A DNA stretch of 64,000 bases from Desulfovibrio fairfieldensis (GCF_001553605.1 NZ_CP014229.1:2694501-2758500), one strand, 5' to 3'. Positions 41,309 through 50,676 are shown, numbered from the stretch's first letter. The notes: generated from the letters alone by a model not told the origin. A program made the numbers and translations.

Positions 41309-42781
41309 GTGAATACAAACGCATGCGCTGTGTCCGGCCCCGTAACGGGGCCGGTTTTTTACCACCGGCCCGGCCTTTTGCCCTGCCTGGCGGTCTGTCT
41401 GCCGCTGCTCTGCGCCATTCTTTGGCTCTGTCTGCCCGTCGCGGCACGTGGTGAAGAGGCCTTTCCCCTGGATTTCACCACCATCCGCCTGGGCGACGCG
41501 GCATGCGTCGTGCTGGTGGTGGGCGGCATCCAGGGCGACGAGCCGGGCGGTTTCTCCGCCGCCACCTTGCTGGCGACCCGCTATGACATCCAGGAAGGGG
41601 CCGTCTGGGTGGTGCCCAACCTCAATTTCCCCAGCATCATCAAGCGCTCGCGCGGCCTGCACGGGGACATGAACCGCAAATTCGCCCGCCTGGACGAAAG
41701 CGATCCGGAATTCCCCACAGTGCGCCGCATCCAGGAGCTGATCCGCCATCCGCGCGTGGCCCTGGTGCTCAATCTGCACGACGGCAGCGGCTACTACCGC
41801 GCGAACTATCAGAATTACCTCTGCAATCCGGCCCGCTGGGGCCAGTCGGTGATCATCGACCAGGACGGCCTGCCCTCGGGCGTGTTCATGGGCGCGCTGG
41901 CCCAGGAGGCGGCCCGAGTGACCGCCGAGGTCAACCAGCGCCTGATCAAGCCCCTGCACGTCCTGCATGTCCACAATACGAACACCGCCGCCGGGGACAA
42001 GGAAATGGAAAAAAGCCTTTCCTACTATGCCGTGCGCCAGGGCAAGGCGGCTTTCGGCCTGGAAGCCAGCAAGGAATTTCCGGTGGAGCTGCGGGCCTAT
42101 TACCACCTGAGCATGGTGGAAGGCTTTCTGCGCCGGGCGGGCGTGCGCTTCAAACGCGACTTCAGCCTGACGCCTCAAGGCGTGGGCGAGGCCCTGCGGG
42201 CCAATCTGGGAGTGTCCTTCGCGGAAAACCGCGTCTTCCTGCCCCTGGAGGACGTGCGCCCGGCCATCAACTATCTGCCCCTGCCCAAGGGCAGCCCGGC
42301 CAGGGCCGTGACTTCCAAGCCCATCATGGCGGTCCTGCCCTGCCGGGACCGCGACAGGGAACTCTGCATTCACTACGGCAACCGCACCATCACCCTGATC
42401 AAGCCCGACTGGCGCGAAATGGACCACAGCCTTGAAGCCGTGCGCGTCACTGTGGACGGGCGCGAGGAAGTGGTGCCCTTCGGCCGGGTGCTGGACGTGG
42501 CCGAAACGGTGCGCGTGCATCCGCAGGAGGGCTTTCGGGTCAACGCCATCGGCTTTGACAGCGGCCGCCGCGACGAAAGCGGCCTGCCCCTGCGCCGCAA
42601 GGACTTTGCGCCGCGCTTTTCCGTGGACCGGGGGGGCACGCTCTTCCGGGTGGAAGTCTACAAAAACCAGAGCTTCGCCGGGCTGTTCCTGCTGCGCTTC
42701 AACGCCAAAAACGCCAGGCTGGCCAAGGGCCGCGCCATTCTGCCCGACAGGCCCGGCCCGGAATCGAAACTGGGATTCTGA
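41309..42781 (+). CDS. Csd4/Pgp1-like peptidoglycan DL-carboxypeptidase (M14 family)
   Basis: 490 residues from a GTG at 41309 with GGAACAGGC upstream; an ATG at 41111 would add 66 residues of non-protein-like sequence. An export segment (residues about 28-48) precedes the M14 metal site VVGGIQGDEPGG, where Gln and Glu replace the usual His-x-x-Glu, and the later His in LVLNLHDGSGYYR. This Gln/Glu/His set is known from Helicobacter Csd4 and matches Campylobacter Pgp1, which trim peptidoglycan tripeptides and give helical cell shape. A role in the curved form of Desulfovibrio is a reasonable inference. It ends 5 bases before gpsA. Confidence 0.8.
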   Translation: MNTNACAVSGPVTGPVFYHRPGLLPCLAVCLPLLCAILWLCLPVAARGEEAFPLDFTTIRLGDAACVVLVVGGIQGDEPGGFSAATLLATRYDIQEGAVWVVPNLNFPSIIKRSRGLHGDMNRKFARLDESDPEFPTVRRIQELIRHPRVALVLNLHDGSGYYRANYQNYLCNPARWGQSVIIDQDGLPSGVFMGALAQEAARVTAEVNQRLIKPLHVLHVHNTNTAAGDKEMEKSLSYYAVRQGKAAFGLEASKEFPVELRAYYHLSMVEGFLRRAGVRFKRDFSLTPQGVGEALRANLGVSFAENRVFLPLEDVRPAINYLPLPKGSPARAVTSKPIMAVLPCRDRDRELCIHYGNRTITLIKPDWREMDHSLEAVRVTVDGREEVVPFGRVLDVAETVRVHPQEGFRVNAIGFDSGRRDESGLPLRRKDFAPRFSVDRGGTLFRVEVYKNQSFAGLFLLRFNAKNARLAKGRAILPDRPGPESKLGF

Positions 42782-42786
42782 ACCAC

Positions 42787-43797
42787 ATGTCCGACACGCT
42801 TTCCCTAACAACGCCCGTCACCGTGGCCGGCGGCGGCAGCTGGGGCACGGCCCTGGCCCACCTGCTGGCCGCGCGCGGCCTGCCCGCCACCCTCTGGCTG
42901 CGGGACGCGGAGGTGGCCCTGGCCGTCAATGAGCGCCACGAAAACCCGCGCTACCTGCCGGGCTTTGCCCTGGACGCCCGCCTGGCGGCAAGCACGGACC
43001 CGGCCGTCCTCAATCGAGATCTGCTGGTGCTGGCCGTGCCCAGCCAGCAGTTGCGGGGCTGGCTGGGCACGCACAGGACATTTTTCCGGCCCGGCCCGGT
43101 GCTGGTCAACGCGGCCAAAGGCCTGGAAACCGGCAGCCTCGCAACCTGCGGCGCGGTGGTCGCCGAAGCCCTGGCCGGTCTTGAGCCCCGCTACAGCGTG
43201 CTGTCCGGGCCGTCCTTCGCGGCGGAGGTGCTGCGGGGCCTGCCCACGGCCGTGGTGCTGGCCGCGCGCGACGAAGCCCTGGGCCGGACCCTGCGGGAAC
43301 TGTTTTCCGGCCCGTCCTTCCGCTGTTATTCCAGCACGGACGTCATCGGCGTGGAGATGGGCGGCGCGCTCAAGAACGTCATGGCCATCGCCGCCGGAGT
43401 CTGCGACGGCCTGGGCCTGGGGCACAACAGCCGGGCCGCCCTGATCACCAGGGGTCTGGCCGAGATGAGCCGCCTGGGCGCGGCGTGCGGCGCGCGCCGG
43501 TCCACCTTCATGGGGCTTTCCGGCCTGGGCGATCTCACCCTGACCTGCACCGGCGACCTTTCGCGCAACCGGCAGGTGGGCCTGCGCCTGGGGCGCGGCG
43601 AAAATTTGGAGGCCATCACCCGCAGCCTGGGCATGGTGGCCGAAGGCGTCAAAACCACGGCCGCCGTACATGCCCTGGCTCTGCGCCTGGGTATTGACGC
43701 GCCCATCACCGCCGCCATGCATTGCGTCATCTACGAGGGACAGGCCCCGCGGGAAGCGCTCAGAATCCTGATGAACCGCGACCTGCGCGAGGAATGA
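42787..43797 (+). CDS. gpsA: Glycerol-3-phosphate dehydrogenase [NAD(P)+]
   Basis: 336 residues. N-terminal Rossmann fold with VAGGGSWGTALAHLLA (GxGxxG type). Family signatures are NAAKGLE, LSGPSFAAEV and the catalytic Lys in VEMGGALKNVMAIAAG. GLSGLGDLTLTC and SRNRQVG follow. The cytosolic enzyme makes sn-glycerol 3-phosphate for phospholipids. Compact operon spacing to the carboxypeptidase upstream suggests co-transcription for envelope growth. Confidence 0.96.
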   Translation: MSDTLSLTTPVTVAGGGSWGTALAHLLAARGLPATLWLRDAEVALAVNERHENPRYLPGFALDARLAASTDPAVLNRDLLVLAVPSQQLRGWLGTHRTFFRPGPVLVNAAKGLETGSLATCGAVVAEALAGLEPRYSVLSGPSFAAEVLRGLPTAVVLAARDEALGRTLRELFSGPSFRCYSSTDVIGVEMGGALKNVMAIAAGVCDGLGLGHNSRAALITRGLAEMSRLGAACGARRSTFMGLSGLGDLTLTCTGDLSRNRQVGLRLGRGENLEAITRSLGMVAEGVKTTAAVHALALRLGIDAPITAAMHCVIYEGQAPREALRILMNRDLREE

Positions 43798-43894
43798 GGC
43801 CATTCCGGGCTGTGAAAAAAAGATTTTCCTGCTTGCGCCTGAAGCTAATGTAGTGTATTGACTGACTACTCAGCTAGGGATTTTTTTCACGAGC

Positions 43895-43929
43895 AAATCA
43901 GCCCTCCTGCCTTCGGGGACGGCTGATTT
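43895..43929 (+). terminator. Hairpin downstream of gpsA
   Basis: AAATCAGCC and GGCTGATTT pair around a 17-base loop holding a CCTTCGGGG core. There is no T run directly after it, so termination may be only partial. It lies in the 188 bases between gpsA and the next element, which otherwise hold no gene. Confidence 0.45.
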
Positions 43930-43984
43930 CGTGCAGAAAAACCCGCACACTCGTCGCGGCGCGTATTGGCCCGGACGGCATCAC

Positions 43985-44137
43985 TAGTGTCTAATTGGAA
44001 AAATTAGACACGCAAAACCCGGAGGGTTTTGCGGCGGCGCAGCCGCCGGGAGTCCGCGAAAAACCACGCTTTTTCGCGGACGATCCTGCGAAAATTGAGA
44101 GCATAACCATGCTCGAAATTTTTGCAATCAGACACTA
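43985..44137. repeat. Family F element: 153-bp TA-bounded element with nested hairpins
   Basis: TA-bounded at a CTAG target, ends GTGTCTAATTG and CAATCAGACAC. Inside are four consecutive hairpins: GTCTAATT/AATTAGAC, GCAAAACCC/GGGTTTTGC, CGGCGGC/GCCGCCG, CGCGAAAAA/TTTTTCGCG. One copy in the window. It sits 37 bases upstream of the probable cooM start. No coding capacity. Confidence 0.75.
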
Positions 44138-44174
44138 GATGTTGTTCGGAAGATCCATAAATCACGGGGCGTCT

Positions 44175-47100
44175 ATGACATCACCATTGTTCACGGCCGG
44201 CGGTTCTTGGTTGCCGCTGCTGCTCGGTTCGGTCCTCCTGCTGATCGCCACGGTCAAGGCCGTGCGGGAGCGCAAAGACCCGCGCCGCCTGATTCTCTGG
44301 GGCGCGCTGCACGACGCGGGCGTCGCCTGTATGGCGCTGACCGCGCAGACAGCCGCGGGCCTGACCGGCCTGTGGCTGTTCGTCATCTTCCAGATTTCCG
44401 CCAGGCTGCTGGCTCTGGCCGCGCTGGCGCGCCTCGCGCCCTGCGGCGCGACTCTGGACGAACTGCGCGGCGCGGGACGGCGTAATCCCTGGGCCGGAGC
44501 CCTTTTCGGCCTGGGCCTGCTGGCCGCCGTGGGCGGCTCGCCCTTTCTGCTGCCCGAGGCCCGCGCGCTGATCGTTCAGGGCCTGCTGGAAGCGGCCCCG
44601 GCCGGGGGGCTGCTCTGCCTCCTGCTGATGGCCGCGGCCACCACGGTCTTCATCTGGCTATACGTGGACGCCGTGCGCCGCGTGAGCCTTGAGGAAGCCC
44701 TCGAAAGCGCGGAAGGCGCGGACGCGGCGGCTCCCGCACCCGGCGGCCTGTCCGGACTGTCCGGCTTGGGCCTGCCGCTGCTCGGTCTGGGTCTGCTGAC
44801 GGCGGCCCTCGGCCTGCTGCGCGCGCCCCTGACCGACGCCGTGGGCGGGCACTTCGGCCTGCTGGTCATGCACGCCCCCGTGCATCCGGCCTACTGGTGT
44901 TTCTACGTCGGCGCGTTCGTCGCCGGTCTGGCCTTTTTACTGCGCCTGCGCGCGGCCCCGCAGATCGCCGTTCTTTTCTCGGCTCTGGCCTTCGCGGCGG
45001 TCTGCGTCATTCCCAGCCCGCCCCTGGCGCGGCTCTTCCTGGTAATGATCGCCCTGGTGGCCCTGGTGGTCAGCGTCTACTCGCTGGGCTACATCCACGA
45101 CCGGCGCAAGGGCTGGTACTGGTTTTTCCTGCTGCTGACCTTCGCCTCCCTGGCGGGCATCGTCTCCACGCCGGATACGGCGGCCATGTACGGCTACTGG
45201 GAACTGATGACCTTCGCTTCCTACTTCCTGGTAGTGCACGAGGGGCGGCGCACGGCCTATGAGGCCGGTCTCAAATATTACGTGATGTGCGCGGGCGGCG
45301 CGCTGTTCATGCTGCCGGGCCTGTTCATCCTCGGCGTTTTTTCCGCCGCGCCGCTGGCCGCCTTCCACTTCCCGTTCTGGTTCCAGACGGCCCTGGCGCT
45401 CTGCCTGGCGGGCTTCGGCGTCAAAGCCGGTCTGGTGCCCCTGCACTCCTGGCTGCCCGACGCCCACCCCGCCGCGCCCTCATCGGTGTCCGCGCCCCTG
45501 TCCGGCATCATCACCAAGATGGGCGTGTTCGGCATCGTCAGCGTGATTCTCATGGGCGTGGGTCAGGCCGCCGGCGAAATGCGCGGCCTGTTCGGCCTGT
45601 CCTGGTTCGGGACGGGCCTCAGCGCCATGGGCGTCGCCACCCTGGTCTACGGCGAGGTCATGGCCCTGCGCCAGGAAGACATCAAGCGCATGCTGGCCTA
45701 CTCCACCCTGGGGCAGATCGGCGAAATCGCGCTGGTGCTGGGCCTGGGCACCTGGCTGGCCACGGCCGGGGCGCTCTGGCATGTGTTTAACCACGCCGTG
45801 ATGAAAGACTTGCTCTTTCTGGGCGCGGGCGCGCTGATCATGCGCGCGGGCAGCCGCAATCTTGCCGACCTGCGCGGCCTGGGCCGTCAGATGCCCTGGA
45901 CCGTGGCCTGTATGGCCGTGGGCCTGGTGAGCATCATGGGCCTGCCGCCCTTCGGCGCGTTCTACAGCAAATTCCTGATGATCCAGGCCGCGGTCAACGC
46001 CGGTCAGATCTGGCTGGCGGCCCTGATCCTGGCGGGCTCCCTGGTGGGAGCCGTATACTACACCCGCATTCTGAAAACCCTGATATTTGAAGAACGCCCG
46101 TCCCACCTGCCGCAGGTGGAAGAAGCCCCCTTCAGCATGCGCCTGGGCCTGCTGGTGCTGGCGGCCCTCAGTCTGCTGCTGGGCCTGGCCCCGCAACTGC
46201 CCATGCAGTTGGTTCTGCCCGTGGCCTCGCTCTGCTACGAGCCCACATCGGCCGCCCCGCAGATCATGCTGGCCATGAACGTGTTCTGGCCCGTCTATGT
46301 GGTGGTGCCGGTCTTCGGTGCGGTGCTGCCCGCCCTGTTCGCCGGTTGGCGCAGGATGGCCGGCTGGACCAGCGTGGGCGTGCTGCTGCTCACGGCCCTG
46401 CTGGTGCTGCTCTTCGGGCGCGATCTGGATATGCTCTCCTTCTGCTTTGCCCTGATCGTGCCCCTGATCGGCGCGGTGAACATGGCCTACGCCGTGGGCT
46501 ACATGGAGCACAGCCACAGCCAGTGGCGTTTCTACTGCGCCTTTACCTGCATGTGCGGCGGCCTCGTGGGCATGGCGGCCAGCCAGTACCTGCTGAGCTT
46601 CTTCCTGTTCTGGGAAATCATGAGCTCCTGGACCCTGTACATGGCTATCGCCCACGAGGGCGACAAGGCCTCGTTACGGGAAGCCTTCAAGTACTTTCTC
46701 TTCAACCTTCTGGGCGCAGGCTTCCTCTTTGTGGGCCTCTGCGTGCTCGGGCCCTTCACGCCATTCAACGCCGGCCTGCTGGCCGGGCTTGTGCCCGACC
46801 TGCCCGCGGGCGCGGCCTGGCTGGGCATGGCCCTGCTGGCCGTGGGCTTTGTGATGAAGGCCGCCCAGCTGCCCTTCCGCATTGACTGGCAGATGCACCC
46901 GGCCCTGGCCCCCACGCCGGTGTCCGGCTACATATCCTCGGTGCTGCTGAAGAGCGCCGTCATCGGCCTGATCAAGCTCTTCATGCTGCTGGGCGGGGGT
47001 TTTGCCCTGGCGGGCATCCTGGACGGCTTCGAACAGGGCGTGATCAGCCTGATCGTCATGTGGATCGGCGGCATCACCATCATCATGGCCGCCGTGCAGG

Positions 47101-47936
47101 CCCTGCGGGCCAACGGCATCAAGCTGATCTTCATCTACTCCACCGTGAGCCAGCTGGGCTACATGGTGCTGGCCGTGGCCGCGGGCGGGGCCCTGGGCTA
47201 CGCGGGCGGCATGCTGCACCTGATCAACCACGTCTTCTTCAAAGACCTGCTCTTCCTGATCTGCGGGGCTGTGATGTTCGCCACGCACCGGGACAGCCTG
47301 GATGATCTGGGCGGCATCGGCCGCAAGATGCCCTTCACCCTCTGCATGTTCGCCATCGCGGGCCTGTCCGTGGTGGGCGTGCCGCCCACCAGCGGCTTCT
47401 CCTCCAAGTGGCTGATCTACCATGCCCTGATGCAGGCCGGGCAACCCTTCCTGGCCCTGCTTTCCCTGGTGGGCAGCGTGCTGACCCTGGCCTATATCGC
47501 CAAATTCCTGCACGCGGCCTTCCTGGGCCAGCCCGCCCCGGACCTGGACGACGTGCATGAGGCCCCCAAGGTCATGCGCGTGCCCATGGGCATTCTGGCC
47601 GTGGGCTGCGTGCTGACGGGCATTTTCCCCGGCCTGGCGCTCATGCCCGTCAACAGCGTGTTGCTGGAATACGGGCTGGCTCCCCTCGATGTGGGGCTTT
47701 CCGGCGTGCTTTCCGGCCCCGGCGCCTGGAACGCCACAGGCATGTTCGTAATGATGGCGCTGGCCTTCCTGGCCGGGTACTGGTTCGTACGCCGCTTCAC
47801 GCGCCTGCGTGAAATCGACGTGCACGCCTGCGGCCTGCCTCCGGAAATCGCCACCAGCCGCATGGCTCCCTCCAGCATCTACGGCGACCTGACGCGCCTG
47901 CTGGGCGGCGGGCGCGCTTCCAAGGAGAACCGCTGA
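44175..47936 (+). CDS. cooM: CooM-type giant membrane subunit of energy-converting hydrogenase
   Basis: 1253 residues from the ATG at 44175; an ATG at 44139 next to element F is possible but lacks a ribosome site. It carries two tandem antiporter-like (NuoL/N, HyfB) modules. The first has GVKAGLVPLHSWLPDAHPAAPSSVSA with the ion-path Lys and His. The second has FVMKAAQLPFRIDWQMHPALAPTPVSGYISSVLLKSA. Some 30 membrane helices. This fusion is diagnostic of CooM in Rhodospirillum and Desulfovibrio. It couples H2 formation to proton or sodium translocation. First gene of the coo operon; its stop overlaps the cooK start. Confidence 0.93.
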   Translation: MTSPLFTAGGSWLPLLLGSVLLLIATVKAVRERKDPRRLILWGALHDAGVACMALTAQTAAGLTGLWLFVIFQISARLLALAALARLAPCGATLDELRGAGRRNPWAGALFGLGLLAAVGGSPFLLPEARALIVQGLLEAAPAGGLLCLLLMAAATTVFIWLYVDAVRRVSLEEALESAEGADAAAPAPGGLSGLSGLGLPLLGLGLLTAALGLLRAPLTDAVGGHFGLLVMHAPVHPAYWCFYVGAFVAGLAFLLRLRAAPQIAVLFSALAFAAVCVIPSPPLARLFLVMIALVALVVSVYSLGYIHDRRKGWYWFFLLLTFASLAGIVSTPDTAAMYGYWELMTFASYFLVVHEGRRTAYEAGLKYYVMCAGGALFMLPGLFILGVFSAAPLAAFHFPFWFQTALALCLAGFGVKAGLVPLHSWLPDAHPAAPSSVSAPLSGIITKMGVFGIVSVILMGVGQAAGEMRGLFGLSWFGTGLSAMGVATLVYGEVMALRQEDIKRMLAYSTLGQIGEIALVLGLGTWLATAGALWHVFNHAVMKDLLFLGAGALIMRAGSRNLADLRGLGRQMPWTVACMAVGLVSIMGLPPFGAFYSKFLMIQAAVNAGQIWLAALILAGSLVGAVYYTRILKTLIFEERPSHLPQVEEAPFSMRLGLLVLAALSLLLGLAPQLPMQLVLPVASLCYEPTSAAPQIMLAMNVFWPVYVVVPVFGAVLPALFAGWRRMAGWTSVGVLLLTALLVLLFGRDLDMLSFCFALIVPLIGAVNMAYAVGYMEHSHSQWRFYCAFTCMCGGLVGMAASQYLLSFFLFWEIMSSWTLYMAIAHEGDKASLREAFKYFLFNLLGAGFLFVGLCVLGPFTPFNAGLLAGLVPDLPAGAAWLGMALLAVGFVMKAAQLPFRIDWQMHPALAPTPVSGYISSVLLKSAVIGLIKLFMLLGGGFALAGILDGFEQGVISLIVMWIGGITIIMAAVQALRANGIKLIFIYSTVSQLGYMVLAVAAGGALGYAGGMLHLINHVFFKDLLFLICGAVMFATHRDSLDDLGGIGRKMPFTLCMFAIAGLSVVGVPPTSGFSSKWLIYHALMQAGQPFLALLSLVGSVLTLAYIAKFLHAAFLGQPAPDLDDVHEAPKVMRVPMGILAVGCVLTGIFPGLALMPVNSVLLEYGLAPLDVGLSGVLSGPGAWNATGMFVMMALAFLAGYWFVRRFTRLREIDVHACGLPPEIATSRMAPSSIYGDLTRLLGGGRASKENR

Positions 47937-48907
47937 TGAGCGACACCCTGCTTGCCATTCTGCACATGTGCATCTTTCCCGGCGGGGCCTTTGCCCTGGC
48001 CGTGGGATTCTTCTTCAAGGGCCTGGACCGGCGGGTGGAAGCCCGCCTCCAGCGCCGCGTGGGCCCGCCCCTGATCCAGCCCTGGCTGGACATCGCCAAA
48101 CTGCTGACCAAGGAAACCCTGATCCCGAAAACCGCCTGTCGTTCGGCCTTTCTGCTGGCTCCGGTCTTCGGCTTCACGGGCATGGCCGTGTGCGCGGCCT
48201 TCATTCCGGTGCCGGGCGTGTTCGACGGCCTGTTCAACATGGGCGACCTGCTGGTGATCTTCTACCTACTGCCCATCCCGGCCATGGCCCTGATGCTGGG
48301 CGGTTCGGCCTCCAGCTCGCCCTTCGGCGCCGTGGGCTTCTCGCGCGAGATGCTGCTCATGCTGGCCTATGAAACCCCGCTGCTGATGATTTTGCTGGCC
48401 GTGGCCATGCTGGTGGGCAAGGGCATTTCCGGCGGGGACTGGGGGGCCGAGTTCTCCCTGCTCAAGATCGTGGCTTGGCAGCAGCACAGCGGCTCCCTGG
48501 GCTTCAACCCTTCCATGATTCCGGCCCTGCTGGCCTACCTGATCTTTTTGCCCGGTACCATGGGCGTGGCCCCCTTTGACATTCCGGAGGCGGAAACCGA
48601 AATCATCGAAGGTCCCCTGCTGGAGTACGGCGGCCCGCTGCTGGCGCTCTTCCAGGTGACCTCGGCGCTGAAGACCTTCGTGGTGCTGGGCCTGGGGGTG
48701 GCGCTTTTCTTTCCCGGCACTATATCTGAATGGTGGCCGGTGAATCTGATCTGGTTCGTGCTCAAGTGCCTGGGCCTGATGCTGGTTTCGCTGACCTTGG
48801 TCAAATCGGCCACCGGGCGTTTCCGCATTGACCAGGCCTTCCGCTTCTATGTGACGGTACCCACGGCGCTCGCGCTGTGCAGTCTGATCCTGGTCTGGGT
48901 GATGTAA
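47936..48907 (+). CDS. cooK: CooK, NuoH/HyfC-like membrane subunit
   Basis: 323 residues, eight membrane helices. The complex I NuoH-type loop is GLDRRVEARLQRRVGPPLIQPWLDIAKLLTKE. The conserved acidic segment is PFDIPEAETEIIEGPLLEYGGPLLALFQ. It links the peripheral hydrogenase arm to the pump. Overlaps cooM by one base (TGATG) with GGAG upstream. Confidence 0.94.
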   Translation: MSDTLLAILHMCIFPGGAFALAVGFFFKGLDRRVEARLQRRVGPPLIQPWLDIAKLLTKETLIPKTACRSAFLLAPVFGFTGMAVCAAFIPVPGVFDGLFNMGDLLVIFYLLPIPAMALMLGGSASSSPFGAVGFSREMLLMLAYETPLLMILLAVAMLVGKGISGGDWGAEFSLLKIVAWQQHSGSLGFNPSMIPALLAYLIFLPGTMGVAPFDIPEAETEIIEGPLLEYGGPLLALFQVTSALKTFVVLGLGVALFFPGTISEWWPVNLIWFVLKCLGLMLVSLTLVKSATGRFRIDQAFRFYVTVPTALALCSLILVWVM

Positions 48908-48917
48908 GGAGGCCGCT

Positions 48918-49367
48918 GTGGCTTTGGACAATCTGCTCAAAAAACTTTCCGTGCGCTCGCCGTGGCTGTTCCGGATCAATGCCGGTTCCTGCAACGGCTG
49001 CGACGTGGAACTCGCCACCACGGCCTGCATTCCGCGTTACGACGTGGAGCGCCTGGGCTGTAAATACTGCGGCAGCCCCCGACACGCGGACATTGTACTG
49101 ATTACCGGCCCCCTGACCACCAGGGTGCGCGACCGCGTGCTCCGGGTCTGGCATGAAATACCCGAACCCAAGGTGACCGTGGCCGTGGGCATCTGCCCCA
49201 TTTCCGGCGGCGTCTTCCGCGAGGGCTATTCCATTGAAGGGCCCATTGACCGTTATTTGCCGGTGGACGTGAACGTGCCCGGCTGCCCGCCGCGCCCGCA
49301 GGCCATTCTGGAAGGCGTGGTGCTGGCGCGCTCCATCTGGCTCAAGAAACTGGGCCTGGAGGAATAA
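48918..49367 (+). CDS. cooL: CooL, small Fe-S subunit of the hydrogenase (NuoB-like)
   Basis: 149 residues, GTG start at 48918 after AAGGAGGCCGCT. Proximal [4Fe-4S] cluster ligands are Cys25 and Cys28 (INAGSCNGCDVE), the Cys in VAVGICPISGG and the Cys in VPGCPPRPQ. It passes electrons from the CooX/CooF ferredoxin chain to the NiFe site in CooH. Its stop TAA is immediately followed by the ATG of a 53-residue gene. Confidence 0.94.
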   Translation: MALDNLLKKLSVRSPWLFRINAGSCNGCDVELATTACIPRYDVERLGCKYCGSPRHADIVLITGPLTTRVRDRVLRVWHEIPEPKVTVAVGICPISGGVFREGYSIEGPIDRYLPVDVNVPGCPPRPQAILEGVVLARSIWLKKLGLEE

Positions 49368-49529
49368 ATGACCGCGTTGCGGCTGGCCTTGCGGCAGACC
49401 TTCGAGCGCCTGCGGGCCGCGTGGGCCGACAACGGGCAAATCTGTCGGCGTTGCGGCGTCTGCCATCATGTCTGCGGCCTGCTGCGACGCCCCAAGCCGC
49501 GTAACGACGCCAAGGTTCTGGAGGAATAA
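49368..49529 (+). CDS. 53-residue Fe-S mini-protein inside the coo operon
   Basis: ATG at 49368 directly after the cooL stop and TAA at 49529, one base before the cooX ATG. The peptide begins MTALRLALRQTFERLRAAW and carries one CxxCxxCxxxC motif (CRRCGVCHHVC, Cys26, 29, 32, 36), enough for a single [4Fe-4S] cluster. It resembles the CooX segment CMGCGVCRHVC, so it may be a partial duplication of the cooX 5' region. Its last codons supply the GGAGG ribosome site of cooX. Gap-free packing and an intact frame favour a real gene. Cluster binding is inference. Confidence 0.65.
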   Translation: MTALRLALRQTFERLRAAWADNGQICRRCGVCHHVCGLLRRPKPRNDAKVLEE

Positions 49530-49530
49530 T

Positions 49531-50109
49531 ATGGCGGGCTTTCTGAAAGTTCTGTTCCGCAATCTGCTGGAGGGCCCGAGCACCGATCCCTTCCCGCTGG
49601 GCGAAACATTCACGCCGGCGCGCCTGCGCGGCCGGGCCAAAGTGGATCCCACCCTCTGCATGGGCTGCGGCGTCTGCCGCCACGTCTGCGCGGCCGGGGC
49701 CATCAATATCACCCATCTGCCGGACGGCAGCGGCTACACCATCACCATCTGGCAGAATTCCTGCTGCCTGTGCGCCTCCTGCCGCCATTACTGCCCCACC
49801 GGGGCCATGAGCATCAGCACGGACTGGCACTCGGCCCATCCGGAAGAGGAAAAGTTCGACCGCCTGGAGCAGCACACCATCAAGTACGAGCCCTGCGCCC
49901 ACTGCGGCACGCTGATGCGGCCCGTTCCGGCGCATCTGGCCAAGCGCCTGTACGCCAAAAATCCGGACATCGACCCGGAGCTGATCCGCCACCTCTGCCC
50001 CAAGTGCCGCCAGATCGAGGACGCCAAGCGCAATGCCTGCGTGCTGCCCGCCCACACTGAGGACAAGCCGGAACAGCGCGTGACCTCGGCCGCGCCCACC
50101 AGGGAATAA
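49531..50109 (+). CDS. cooX: CooX, 2x[4Fe-4S] ferredoxin-like subunit
   Basis: 192 residues from the ATG at 49531 (CTGGAGGAATAAT). Two cluster motifs are CMGCGVCRHVCAAGA and CCLCASCRHYCPTGA. A C-terminal part has an extra CxxC pair set (PCAHCGTLM and CPKCRQ). It is the NuoI/HyfH-like electron wire between CooF and CooL. It follows the 53-residue gene by one base and precedes cooU by 30 bases. Confidence 0.92.
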   Translation: MAGFLKVLFRNLLEGPSTDPFPLGETFTPARLRGRAKVDPTLCMGCGVCRHVCAAGAINITHLPDGSGYTITIWQNSCCLCASCRHYCPTGAMSISTDWHSAHPEEEKFDRLEQHTIKYEPCAHCGTLMRPVPAHLAKRLYAKNPDIDPELIRHLCPKCRQIEDAKRNACVLPAHTEDKPEQRVTSAAPTRE

Positions 50110-50139
50110 GAGACGAGCGGAAACCGCAAAGGATACAGT

Positions 50140-50676
50140 ATGCAAGACATTATCCGGGGCGACGCGCGGATCATTGAGGACATTTCGGCCCTCTGCACCG
50201 ACAGCGACGCCATTCATCACAGCATCGACAGCTTCGGCAACGCCTTTCATTGGTTCCGGCTGGACACGCCGCGCCAGCTGCCGCAGGCCGCCGCAATACT
50301 GCGGAAAACCGGGGCGCGCCTGGCCATGGTCACGGCCTACAACCGCCGCCAGCTGAGCGAGCCCATGCAGGAAGTCTGCTACCATTTCGAACTGAAAGGC
50401 GTCATCTACAACCTCACGGTGACGCTTAACGGCGAGTGGCCCACCGTGCCCTCCATCACCCCGCTGTTCGCCAATGCCGACTGGCACGAACGCGAAATGA
50501 TGGAGCTGTACGGCATCCAGGTCACGGATCATCCCGATCCGCGCCGCCTCTTCCTGGACGAGGAACTGGACGCGGGCATTCTCAACGAGGCCGTGCCCCT
50601 GTCCATCATGATGAACGGGGCCTGCACCACCGACCTCTGGGAACGCATTCTGAAAGACAAGGAGAAGCGGCCATGA
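50140..50676 (+). CDS. cooU: CooU, NuoC-like subunit
   Basis: 178 residues. NuoC/30-kDa fold with VTVTLNGEWPTVPSITPLFANADWHEREMMELYGI, the family signature, and DHPDPRRLFLDEELD. A structural partner of the NiFe subunit CooH. Overlaps cooH by ATGA. Confidence 0.92.
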   Translation: MQDIIRGDARIIEDISALCTDSDAIHHSIDSFGNAFHWFRLDTPRQLPQAAAILRKTGARLAMVTAYNRRQLSEPMQEVCYHFELKGVIYNLTVTLNGEWPTVPSITPLFANADWHEREMMELYGIQVTDHPDPRRLFLDEELDAGILNEAVPLSIMMNGACTTDLWERILKDKEKRP

